A stretch of 64,000 nt of DNA from Mycobacterium paraterrae (GTDB lineage: Bacteria > Actinomycetota > Actinomycetes > Mycobacteriales > Mycobacteriaceae). The stretch's first letter is position 1. Each line of letters begins with the position of its first letter. The translations under genes and the position numbers were made by a program. Location of the stretch: contig NZ_CP092488.2 in assembly GCF_022430545.2 (NCBI RefSeq), forward strand, positions 5,084,001 to 5,148,000, in the 5' to 3' direction. Below the pieces are notes generated by a model. The model was not told the DNA's origin, searched no databases, and worked only from the letters and a program-made list of their open reading frames with translations. Positions 8,022-14,636 of the stretch are shown here, piece after piece.

Positions 8022-9098
8022 TCAGGAGCCCGCTTTCACTGACTGCTGGGGCGCGCGAACGCCGACGACGCCGTTTGGGGGCATTTCGCGCCGGGTGGTC
8101 AGTGCGGTGTGGCCGACATAAGCCGCAAACAGAGCGAGATTCCAGCCCAGGGGCACCGTCCACCACGCTTGCGTCAGCGGCACGCCGTAAGCGGCGATGG
8201 TGAACCACAGGAAGGCGACACCTACCGCTGGGCTGGCGAAATTACCGCACAGATAAGTGCGCCACGCCACCGCCGCAGGGGCGTACCCGAGGCGGCGAGC
8301 CCGGTCGGCCAAGACCGCGAACACGACCGTCTGGAGTAGGAACGGCAACACGAAATTGGCGACCAACGGTAACCATCCACCTGTGAACCAAATAGGGGCC
8401 CTCATGGACCAGTGGGTGTTCAACGCGATGACCCCGAGAATGGCAATCCCGGCTCCGCCGAGGGCCGCCGAGATCTGCAGCGCCTGAGTGGTGGCCAGGG
8501 GGCTGCTTCCCCGGTCGCGGCCATTGCCGAACGGACGGGTGTAGATGATCGCGGCGGTGACCAAAAGTGGCCCCAACCAGCTGATTTCGACGAGATTAGC
8601 CATTTCCTTATTGGTGTCCCAGATCGCTGTGACTCCCAGCCAGCCGTAACGCAGCATGGGGGCAGAACAGATCAACGCGAAGAGAACTGCGACGTATTCT
8701 CGGTGTGCAGTCACGTCGCGCCGCAGAATAGCGATAAGCGCGAGGACCGCTGTCGTGAACGTTCCAATGGCCAGCAGCCACAAGACTTCGGCGAACGCGA
8801 CACCGGAGAACACCTGCTGCGCCGGAGTTCTCAGCAGATACGCCGCACCCGACACGCTTACCACCACCGATCCGGCGAGAAACAGCTTCCCGATGGCTCG
8901 GTGCAGTTCGGGCCTCGATTGGCGGATCCGATCGGAAAACTGCATCAGGCCTGCTACAACGGTCACCGATCCCACCACTGTGTGTATCCACATCACCGCG
9001 TAGGAATGCGCGAAGGTCGCCATGTGCCCGTCATAACCGGAACCCAAACCGAAGGCGAATGCCGGTGACACCAGAAATTCGAGCAAATGGTCCTGCGG
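8022..9098 (-). pseudogene. DUF2306-type membrane protein, 3' part (gene split by IS21-family element)
   Basis: About 358 codons of a polytopic membrane protein whose 5' end lies beyond the insertion, at 11737-11862. The frame enters from the insertion junction (PQDHLLEFLVSPAFAFG) and runs to the stop at 8022. Eight or so hydrophobic helices are seen, with the first full helix after MATFAHSYAVMWIHTVVGS. HRAIGKLFL and TAHREYVAVLF, with conserved His/Arg, are typical of DUF2306. An ATG at 9023 could allow internal translation of this piece, but it lacks the N-terminal helix. Function of the family is unknown. Confidence 0.85.
9093..9098. repeat. Left 6-bp target-site duplication (CTGCGG) of the IS element
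   Basis: CTGCGG lies directly before the element's terminal TGTC. The same six bases follow its other end at 11737-11742. Removing one copy together with 9099-11736 restores an intact reading frame, so this is a genuine target duplication. Confidence 0.88.
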
Positions 9099-9102
9099 TG
9101 TC

Positions 9103-9213
9103 GGCGGACATGAAAAACTGCCCACTGGCGGACATGAAAGTGCCCGTTCGCGGCCAATAAGAACTGCCCACCGGCGGATACGAAAGTGCCCGCAGGCGGC
9201 CATGAATCTGCCC
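9103..9213 (+). repeat. Five left-end transposase-binding repeats of the IS21 element
   Basis: Five direct copies of a 19-21 bp sequence with consensus GGCGGACATGAA..CTGCCC and 3-4 bp spacers. The third copy has the variant GGCCAATAAGAACTGCCC, which recurs inverted at the right end. IS21 elements carry such multiple terminal repeats as IstA binding sites. Confidence 0.85.
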
Positions 9214-9314
9214 AGACCTACTTGATGTCGTTCGGCGCGTCTGCGCTGGGGCGGCCTCTCCTGCGGTTTCGATGTCGATGCCTAGTCGACCCGACAACCC
9301 CAGGAGAGACCTAC

Positions 9315-10832
9315 TTGAAGTCTGACGGAGAACTCATGGAAATACTCAATGCCTACGACCTGACCGGGTCCTACCGCGCCGCGGCCGAGCTGTGTGGGTG
9401 CTCGCACCACACCGTGAAGAAAGCGGTCGAGGATCGCAACGCTGGGCTGCCCCCGGCCACGCGGCGGGCCCGGATGATCGATGATTGGCGCGACCTGCTG
9501 GAAACCTGGGTCGCTGATTCGAAGGGCAAGATCCGCGGCGACAAAGCCCACGACAAGCTGGTGGCGTTGGGCTACACCGGCACCGACCGCACCACCCGCC
9601 GTTCGTTGGCGGAGATCAAAGCGCAATGGCGCCTTGGCAATACACGCGTGCACCGGCCCTGGATCACCGAGCCAGGACTGTGGCTACAGTACGACTTCGC
9701 CGACGGCCCCCTTGTCGCCGGCCGCAAGATCGTGCTGCTCGTGGCGTGGCTGGCGTGGAGCCGCTACCGCGTCGTGGTGGCTTTGCGGGACCGCACCGCA
9801 CCCAGTGTCTTCGCCGGCCTGGACCGCATCTTTCGCATCGTCGGTGGTGCTCCGACCTACCTGCTCACCGACAACGAGAAGACCGTCACCACTGGACACA
9901 TCGCCGGAGTTCCGGTCCGCAACCGGGCCGCGGTCACCTTCGGCCGCTACTACGGCCTTTCGGTGCTGACGTGTGAACCCGCCGACCCAGCCACCAAGGG
10001 TGGGGTGGAGAACGCGGTGAAGCTCGCCAAAGCCGACATCGTGCCTACTGAGACCAACCTCCTGCCGCAGTACGACTCGTTCGCCGACGTCGAAGCCGCA
10101 TGCGCCGGTTTCACCACCGAGATCAACGCCCGCGTGCACCGGATCACGGGACGCCGGCCGGCCGAGATGCTCATTCAGGAACGCCCGGCCCTGCACGCGG
10201 TTCCTGACCTGCCCCACACCGCCGCGTTGGGGGTGACCCGCCGGGTTCCCGACAACACCCCGATGGTCACCTTCGACCACTGCCAATACTCGCTGCCCGC
10301 AACTCTTCTGGGCCAGACAGTGTGGATCCGTGACCACGACGGCACCGATGAGGTGGTGATCTGCGCTCTTGATGGCGGCGGCCCGGTGGAGGTGGCGCGG
10401 CATCGCCGCGCCGCCCCCGGTAGTCCCGCCATCAACGATGACCACTTCCCTGAGCATCGGGACAAGGTGCCCGGTGATTACCGGGTGCGGGCCCGCACTG
10501 TCAGTGAGCAGACCTTCCTGGCGCTGGGGCCGGGTGCGGCGGTGTGGCTCAAAGAAGCCGCCGCCGTCGGCACCGAACGGATCCTGCAGAAGATGGCCCA
10601 CGCGGTGGAACTGTCGGCGTTAACCGGCCGCGCCGATGTCGACTGGGCGCTCGGGCATGCTGGCGTGCACGGTCGCTTCGCCACCGGTGACCTTGATTCC
10701 ATCCTCGCCAGCAAGGGCATGGACACCACTCGCCGCGGCGCCGACGAAGACACCTCCCTGGCGCAAGGAACCAGTGGGTGGAACTTATTCGGCCGCAACG
10801 TTATCGACGCTGACGAGGCAGGCATCGCGTGA
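9315..10832 (+). CDS. istA: IS21 transposase IstA
   Basis: 505 residues from TTG 9315 (MKSDGELMEILNAYDL), chosen because AGGAG lies 7-11 bases upstream and IstA proteins commonly begin at this point. A GTG frame from 9186 would overlap the terminal repeats. Domains in order: N-terminal helix-turn-helix (GSYRAAAELCGCSHHTVKKAV), rve-type DDE catalytic core and a C-terminal beta domain. The catalytic triad reads D127 (YDFADG), D186 (LLTDNEK) and E232 (GGVENAVK). Its TGA overlaps the istB GTG by four bases. IstA performs strand transfer and needs IstB for target selection. No frameshift is visible. Confidence 0.92.
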   Translation: MKSDGELMEILNAYDLTGSYRAAAELCGCSHHTVKKAVEDRNAGLPPATRRARMIDDWRDLLETWVADSKGKIRGDKAHDKLVALGYTGTDRTTRRSLAEIKAQWRLGNTRVHRPWITEPGLWLQYDFADGPLVAGRKIVLLVAWLAWSRYRVVVALRDRTAPSVFAGLDRIFRIVGGAPTYLLTDNEKTVTTGHIAGVPVRNRAAVTFGRYYGLSVLTCEPADPATKGGVENAVKLAKADIVPTETNLLPQYDSFADVEAACAGFTTEINARVHRITGRRPAEMLIQERPALHAVPDLPHTAALGVTRRVPDNTPMVTFDHCQYSLPATLLGQTVWIRDHDGTDEVVICALDGGGPVEVARHRRAAPGSPAINDDHFPEHRDKVPGDYRVRARTVSEQTFLALGPGAAVWLKEAAAVGTERILQKMAHAVELSALTGRADVDWALGHAGVHGRFATGDLDSILASKGMDTTRRGADEDTSLAQGTSGWNLFGRNVIDADEAGIA

Positions 10833-11605
10833 CTACCACCACGACCACCGCGTCGCTACCCGCCGACGTCGAAGCGCTGATGCGTGGGCTGCGGTTGCCG
10901 CACGCCCGCGCGATCGCCGCCGACGTGCTGGCCACTGCCCGAGCTCAACGCTGGGACCCCACCGAGGTGATCAAAGCGCTGCTGACCGAGGAGTCCGCCG
11001 GCCGGGCCCGGTCCATGCTGGCCGCCCGCCGCAAAGCCGCCGGCTTCCCGACCGGGAAGACATTCGACGTGTGGGACCCCAATGCGTCGTCGATCCCGTT
11101 ACCGACCCAGCAGGCGCTACAGACCCTGGAGTGGGTGGGTCGTCGGGAGAACCTGGTGGTCTGCGGGCCCGCTGGCACCGGCAAGACGTTCTTCCTCGAA
11201 GCGTTGGGGCAGAAGGTCATCGAAGCCGGGATGCCGGTGGCGTGGTTCACCCTCGAGCAGATCGGGGTCCTGGTTCGGGCGCACCGCGCTGACGATTCGT
11301 TGGGCAAGGCCGTGGCCAAGATCGTGCGTGCCGAGCTCGTGGTGATTGACGACGTTGGACTGTTGCCCGTCGGTGCCGATGCCGCTGAAGGGCTCTACCG
11401 CATCGTCGAGGCCGCCTATGAACGGCGCTCGGTGGCGATCTCATCGAACCTGCACCCCAGTGGTTTCGATGAGCTGATGCCCAAGACGTTGGCGACTGCC
11501 ACCGTGGACCGGCTGCTGCATCACGCGCACCTGTGCCAGACCAGCGGAGACTCCGTGCGGCTGGCCCAAGCCCTGCACGGGAAGGGAGTCAAACCCTTGA
11601 GCTGA
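10829..11605 (+). CDS. istB: IS21 helper ATPase IstB
   Basis: 258 residues of the DnaA/DnaC-like AAA+ family. Walker A is GPAGTGKT at residues 113-120 and Walker B is LVVIDDVGLLP. An arginine-finger region is plausible near the C-terminus (TVDRLLHHAHL). IstB is the ATP-dependent helper that assembles on target DNA and activates IstA. GTG 10829 is in a GTGA overlap with istA, the usual coupling in this family. Confidence 0.93.
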   Translation: MTTTTTTASLPADVEALMRGLRLPHARAIAADVLATARAQRWDPTEVIKALLTEESAGRARSMLAARRKAAGFPTGKTFDVWDPNASSIPLPTQQALQTLEWVGRRENLVVCGPAGTGKTFFLEALGQKVIEAGMPVAWFTLEQIGVLVRAHRADDSLGKAVAKIVRAELVVIDDVGLLPVGADAAEGLYRIVEAAYERRSVAISSNLHPSGFDELMPKTLATATVDRLLHHAHLCQTSGDSVRLAQALHGKGVKPLS

Positions 11606-11642
11606 CAACGGCCTCAACCACCGGTGGCGGACACACCCTAAT

Positions 11643-11730
11643 GGGCAGATTCGTGTCCGCCACTGGGCAGTTCTTATTGGCCACCTACGGGCAGTTCTCA
11701 TGTCCGCCCACGGGCAGTTTCAGCTGTCCA
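11643..11730 (-). repeat. Four right-end transposase-binding repeats of the IS21 element
   Basis: Four inverted copies of the left-end repeat, each reading GGGCAG....TGTCCGCC on the plus strand. The set begins 38 bp after the istB stop and reaches to within 6 bp of the element's end. Confidence 0.85.
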
Positions 11731-11736
11731 TTGACA

Positions 11737-11742
11737 CTGCGG
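11737..11742. repeat. Right 6-bp target-site duplication (CTGCGG) of the IS element
   Basis: Matches the CTGCGG at 9093-9098 on the other side of the element. It marks the right junction between element DNA and the DUF2306 gene. Confidence 0.88.
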
Positions 11743-11862
11743 GCGATCCGCGGTGGGTCCGGCCAGGAAATAGGTAAACGCCAAGGGGGCGTAAAACAAC
11801 ACCGCTGCAGCAAGGGCGATCGCTCCCGCCCGCCGTATCCTGCTTCGTGTCAGACGTATCAT
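11737..11862 (-). pseudogene. DUF2306-type membrane protein, 5' part (gene split by IS21-family element)
   Basis: An ATG at 11862 opens MIRLTRSRIRRAGAIALAAA, a positively charged start followed by a hydrophobic helix, and continues to ADRPQ at the insertion site. Past the junction, translation runs about 13 residues into the element and stops near 11698. Joining 11743-11862 to 8022-9098 (minus strand, one duplication copy kept) gives an in-frame ...TADRPQDHLLEFL..., so the ancestral gene was about 400 codons. The start faces the TetR gene at 11901 across 38 bp. Confidence 0.85.
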
Positions 11863-11884
11863 ATCTAAGTTATAGCACTGATAC
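11856..11884. promoter_or_regulatory. Inverted repeat GTATCA-N17-TGATAC between TetR gene and split DUF2306 gene
   Basis: A 6-bp inverted repeat with a 17-bp AT-rich spacer lies in the divergent gap between starts at 11862 (minus) and 11901 (plus). Position and symmetry suit an operator for the adjacent TetR repressor. The arms are short, so this is tentative. Confidence 0.4.
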
Positions 11885-11900
11885 ATGCAGCTCGCTTACG

Positions 11901-12638
11901 ATGAACACCATGAACGCACGCGACCCCGACTCCCGCCGCGAGCACCTACTCGCAACGGCGCTCGCGGTGCTCGACGAATTTGGACCGGCCGAGGTGACCA
12001 CGCGCAAACTGGCCAAGCACGCGGGCATGACCACCATGGCCGTGTACTCGGAGTTCGGGTCGATGGGTGGCGTCGTCCGCGCCGTAGTCGATGCCGGCTT
12101 CGCCGAACTCGGACGGTCGTTCGCTTCGTTGGAGCGGACCGACGACCCGATCTGCGACATGCTGCTAGTTGGCGCGACGTACCGTGCGCTCGCCTTATCG
12201 CGACCGCACCTTTACAGCGTGATGTTCGGCGCCGCCGAACTCGGCGGCTACCGTCGGACCGGCGATGAACTCACCCAAGGCATCGACACCTTCCAGGTCG
12301 GCGTCGACGCCGTCGCCGAAGCCATGGACCATGGGTTGATCAAGGCCGGGGACGCGTTCCTGGTCACTGCACAGTTGTGGTCGGCTCTGCACGGACAACT
12401 GATCCTCGAGAATGCAAACATGCTCGACATCACCGACGATCCGTATAGGAACGTCTTCCTTCCGCTCATGAAGGCGCTGATTGTCGGACTCGGAGCAAGA
12501 CCGGATACGATCGCCACCTCCGTGGCCCGTGCCCTCGAACTGCTTCCCCCCGAGCACAATTCGCGATTTCAACGTCGAGATACCACACCAAGTCCCGTGG
12601 CCCTTTACTCACCGATTGACGGCGACATGCCACGCTGA
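11901..12638 (+). CDS. TetR-family transcriptional regulator
   Basis: 245 residues from ATG 11901 (MNTMNARDPDS). The N-terminal helix-turn-helix is clear: EVTTRKLAKHAGMTTMAVYSEFGS, around residues 35-60. The ligand-binding half has no assignable ligand but ends in a polar tail. TetR regulators usually repress themselves and a divergent neighbour. The divergent neighbour here is the DUF2306 membrane-protein gene now disrupted by the IS element, so the regulator may have lost its main target. An in-frame ATG at 11910 is an alternative start. Confidence 0.87.
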   Translation: MNTMNARDPDSRREHLLATALAVLDEFGPAEVTTRKLAKHAGMTTMAVYSEFGSMGGVVRAVVDAGFAELGRSFASLERTDDPICDMLLVGATYRALALSRPHLYSVMFGAAELGGYRRTGDELTQGIDTFQVGVDAVAEAMDHGLIKAGDAFLVTAQLWSALHGQLILENANMLDITDDPYRNVFLPLMKALIVGLGARPDTIATSVARALELLPPEHNSRFQRRDTTPSPVALYSPIDGDMPR

Positions 12639-12708
12639 ATGCAACGCCCGGTCGGGAGTTCGTATGCGGCCGCCCCGCACGCTCGACGCTCCGATTGCGC
12701 ACGACATT

Positions 12709-12783
12709 TGGTGGGCGCGGACGGTATCGAACCGCCGACCGCTGGTGTGTAAAACCAGAGCTCTACCACTGAGCTACGCGCCC
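12709..12783 (-). tRNA. tRNA-Val (anticodon TAC), CCA encoded
   Basis: On the minus strand the 5' acceptor strand GGGCGCG (12783-12777) pairs with CGCGCCC, followed by A73 and an encoded CCA. The D arm GCTCAGTGGTAGAGC, the anticodon arm CTGGT-TTTACAC-ACCAG with anticodon TAC, and the TTCGATAC T-loop are all complete. It sits between the accessory TetR gene and the core ahpE gene. Confidence 0.95.
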
Positions 12784-12928
12784 GTGCCGGGCAAAGATAC
12801 CGTCAGGGTGGCCCCGGCCCCAAAACGGTCAGGCGTTGCGCGACGAGAGTGCACCGTCGTACGGCTGATCGGCGTGTCGCTGTACAGACACGCACGCTCG
12901 CGCTTCTGTGGCCCCGGTCCCAAACCCG

Positions 12929-13390
12929 CTAGGCGGTCAACGCCGCCAGTGCGTCGAGCCACAGTCGCTGGTCGCGAGCCTCGCCGGGCTGTTTCATTTC
13001 CGCGAATCTGATCGCCCCGGACCGGTCGACGACGAAGGTGCCGCGGTTTGAGACGCCGGCGTCGTCGTTGAACACCCCGTAGGCCTTGCTGACGGCGCCA
13101 TGTGGCCAAAAATCGGAGAGGACGGGGAACAGGAAACCGCTCTGGGTGGCCCACACCCTGTGGGTGGGCGCCGGCCCCACCGAGATGGCCAGCACCGCCC
13201 GGTCGTCGTTCTCGAAGACGGGCAACCGGTCGCGGATCTCGTCGAGTTCGCCTTGGCAGATGCCGGTGAACGCGAGCGGAAAGAACACCAGCAGCACGTC
13301 TTTGGTGCCGCGAAAGTCGCTGAGCGTGACCGGCTGTCGGTTCTGGTCGAGCAGGGTGAAGTCCGGTGCGGTGCTACCGACCGGCAGCAT
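12929..13390 (-). CDS. ahpE: One-cysteine peroxiredoxin AhpE
   Basis: 153 residues from ATG 13390, the same length as M. tuberculosis AhpE. The peroxidatic motif PLAFTGICQGELDEIR places the catalytic Cys at residue 45 with this start, which is the reason for choosing it over the TTG one codon upstream. AhpE reduces peroxides, notably fatty-acid hydroperoxides and peroxynitrite, and no resolving Cys is seen. The ATG overlaps the stop of the upstream DUF3052 gene (TGATG), so the two are translationally coupled. Confidence 0.95.
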   Translation of the reverse strand: MLPVGSTAPDFTLLDQNRQPVTLSDFRGTKDVLLVFFPLAFTGICQGELDEIRDRLPVFENDDRAVLAISVGPAPTHRVWATQSGFLFPVLSDFWPHGAVSKAYGVFNDDAGVSNRGTFVVDRSGAIRFAEMKQPGEARDQRLWLDALAALTA

Positions 13391-13815
13391 CAACGCCGCC
13401 CGGCTGCTTTCGATTTCGGCGGCACCAGCCGGCTGGCGGCCCAGTCGCCGAGGTTGACCGAGGAGGTCGGCATCAGACCGGCGGTGGGCGCCGCCTCCGC
13501 GATCTCGGCGGGCTGCACGTGACCGGGCTTGCCGGTCTTGGGTGTCAGCACCCAGACCACGCCGTCGTCGGCTAGCGAGGCGATCGCGTCCATCAGCGTG
13601 TCCACCAGGTCACCGTCGTCGTCGCGCCACCACAACAGGACGACATCGACCACTTCATCGGTGTCTTCGTCGAGCAACTCGCCGCCGCACGCATCCTCCA
13701 CGTCGGCGCGGATGTCGTCGTCGGTGTCCTCGTCCCAACCCCACTCCTGGACAACCTGCCCTGGTTGGATGCCCAGTTTTCGGGCAGAGCTCGGGGCGTC
13801 ATCCGCGGCCACCAC
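13390..13815 (-). CDS. DUF3052 family protein (Rv2239c-like)
   Basis: 141 residues, strongly acidic in the first half (WDEDTDDDIRADVEDACGG). A conserved WWRDDDGDLVDTLMDAI segment is followed by VWVLTPKTGKPGHVQPAEIAEAA. It is the actinobacterial DUF3052 family, always near ahpE in mycobacteria; function unknown. A perfect AAGGAGGT Shine-Dalgarno (13822-13829, minus strand) ends 6 bases before the GTG at 13815; a second GTG follows directly. No catalytic motif or membrane segment is apparent. Confidence 0.88.
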   Translation of the reverse strand: MVAADDAPSSARKLGIQPGQVVQEWGWDEDTDDDIRADVEDACGGELLDEDTDEVVDVVLLWWRDDDGDLVDTLMDAIASLADDGVVWVLTPKTGKPGHVQPAEIAEAAPTAGLMPTSSVNLGDWAASRLVPPKSKAAGRR

Positions 13816-13913
13816 CGTGCGACCTCCTTGTCCGTTACAGCAGCTTGAGCGTCAAAGACGCCGTGTGATGCAATTTATCGTCGCATAGCGCGCAGCGTTG
13901 CACATCCGTCGAC

Positions 13914-14486
13914 TCAACCGAATGCCCGACAACGCTTCACGGCTTCGGTCTTGGCGTCGTTGAGTTGGTTGACGCGTTGGTTGAACTGGTCGGTCCCGGC
14001 GTGTGACCGGATCGCGTTCGCCACCTCGCGGGCCGCGTCGTTGTAGGCGTTGAGGGCCTCGCGAAGCTGCCGTGACAGCGGGCCGTTGCTGTCGCCTTCG
14101 ACCGTGTCGGCGCTGTGGGTGAGCGCGTCGATCGCGGGCTGCTCGGCGCCGGAGGTGTCGCCGCCGCGGTTGTAGGCGGCGACGAAGTCGTTGACCTTGT
14201 CGACGGCCTCTTTGCTGCTGATGGCAAACGACTCGCAGGCCTTGACCACCGCGGCGACCGTGATCGACCGCTGCCGCTGTGATTCCCTGATGCTGGAGGT
14301 GGCCGCCGAGGCGGAGACCGATGCCGAGACCGACTGCCGGTAGGCGGGGGCGATGGCCGTGTCGGCGCTCGGCGAGCCGTCGGTGATCGTGCTGCAGCCG
14401 ACGACGGCGATCAGGACGGCCGCGATGCAGCCCGCCGCGCGCGCCGCGCTGGGCCATCCGGGCCAGCCGAGCCATCCGATCCGCAC
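13914..14486 (-). CDS. Putative lipoprotein (Rv2240c-like)
   Basis: 190 residues. The N-terminus has a charged/Trp start, a hydrophobic core (AAGCIAAVLIAVVGC) and a lipobox ending VVGC, so lipid attachment at Cys31 is expected. The rest is mainly helical and Ala/Ser/Asn-rich, with no recognised domain. GTG start at 14486. It is divergent from aceE with 150 bp between the starts, matching the Rv2240c/aceE arrangement. Function is unknown. Confidence 0.8.
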   Translation of the reverse strand: MRIGWLGWPGWPSAARAAGCIAAVLIAVVGCSTITDGSPSADTAIAPAYRQSVSASVSASAATSSIRESQRQRSITVAAVVKACESFAISSKEAVDKVNDFVAAYNRGGDTSGAEQPAIDALTHSADTVEGDSNGPLSRQLREALNAYNDAAREVANAIRSHAGTDQFNQRVNQLNDAKTEAVKRCRAFG

Positions 14487-14636
14487 AAATTATGACGTTA
14501 CCGGTTGGGTCGACAGGTGTCGTCACACGCCACGATCAGGTGCGGCACGATAGGGGAAGCCCCCACCGGGGCCGCAGCAATCCGCGACGGCTCGATCAGC
14601 CACAAGCCGGTCAGCCGCCTACCAAGGAGTAGTGCG

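Larger units (their letters stand above)
9099..11736 (+). mobile_element. Complete IS21-family insertion sequence, 2638 bp
   Basis: The element starts TGTCGGCGGACA and ends with the inverted counterpart TGTCCATTGACA. It carries overlapping istA and istB in the IS21 order and is flanked by 6-bp duplications. Inside the ends lie multiple copies of a roughly 20-bp transposase-binding repeat (core GGCGGACATGA..CTGCCC). Five direct copies are at the left (9103-9123, 9127-9145, 9150-9169, 9173-9191, 9195-9213). Four inverted copies are at the right (11643-11661, 11665-11685, 11689-11708, 11712-11730). Both reading frames are intact, so the element may still be active. No second copy is present in the window. 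Confidence 0.93.

Noticed and set aside
9186..9314. Upstream start of istA at GTG 9186
   Set aside because: It would translate part of the terminal repeats; TTG 9315 has a proper ribosome site and fits IstA family starts.
12784..12928. Second tRNA or small gene between tRNA-Val and ahpE
   Set aside because: No cloverleaf and no frame with a believable start and composition.
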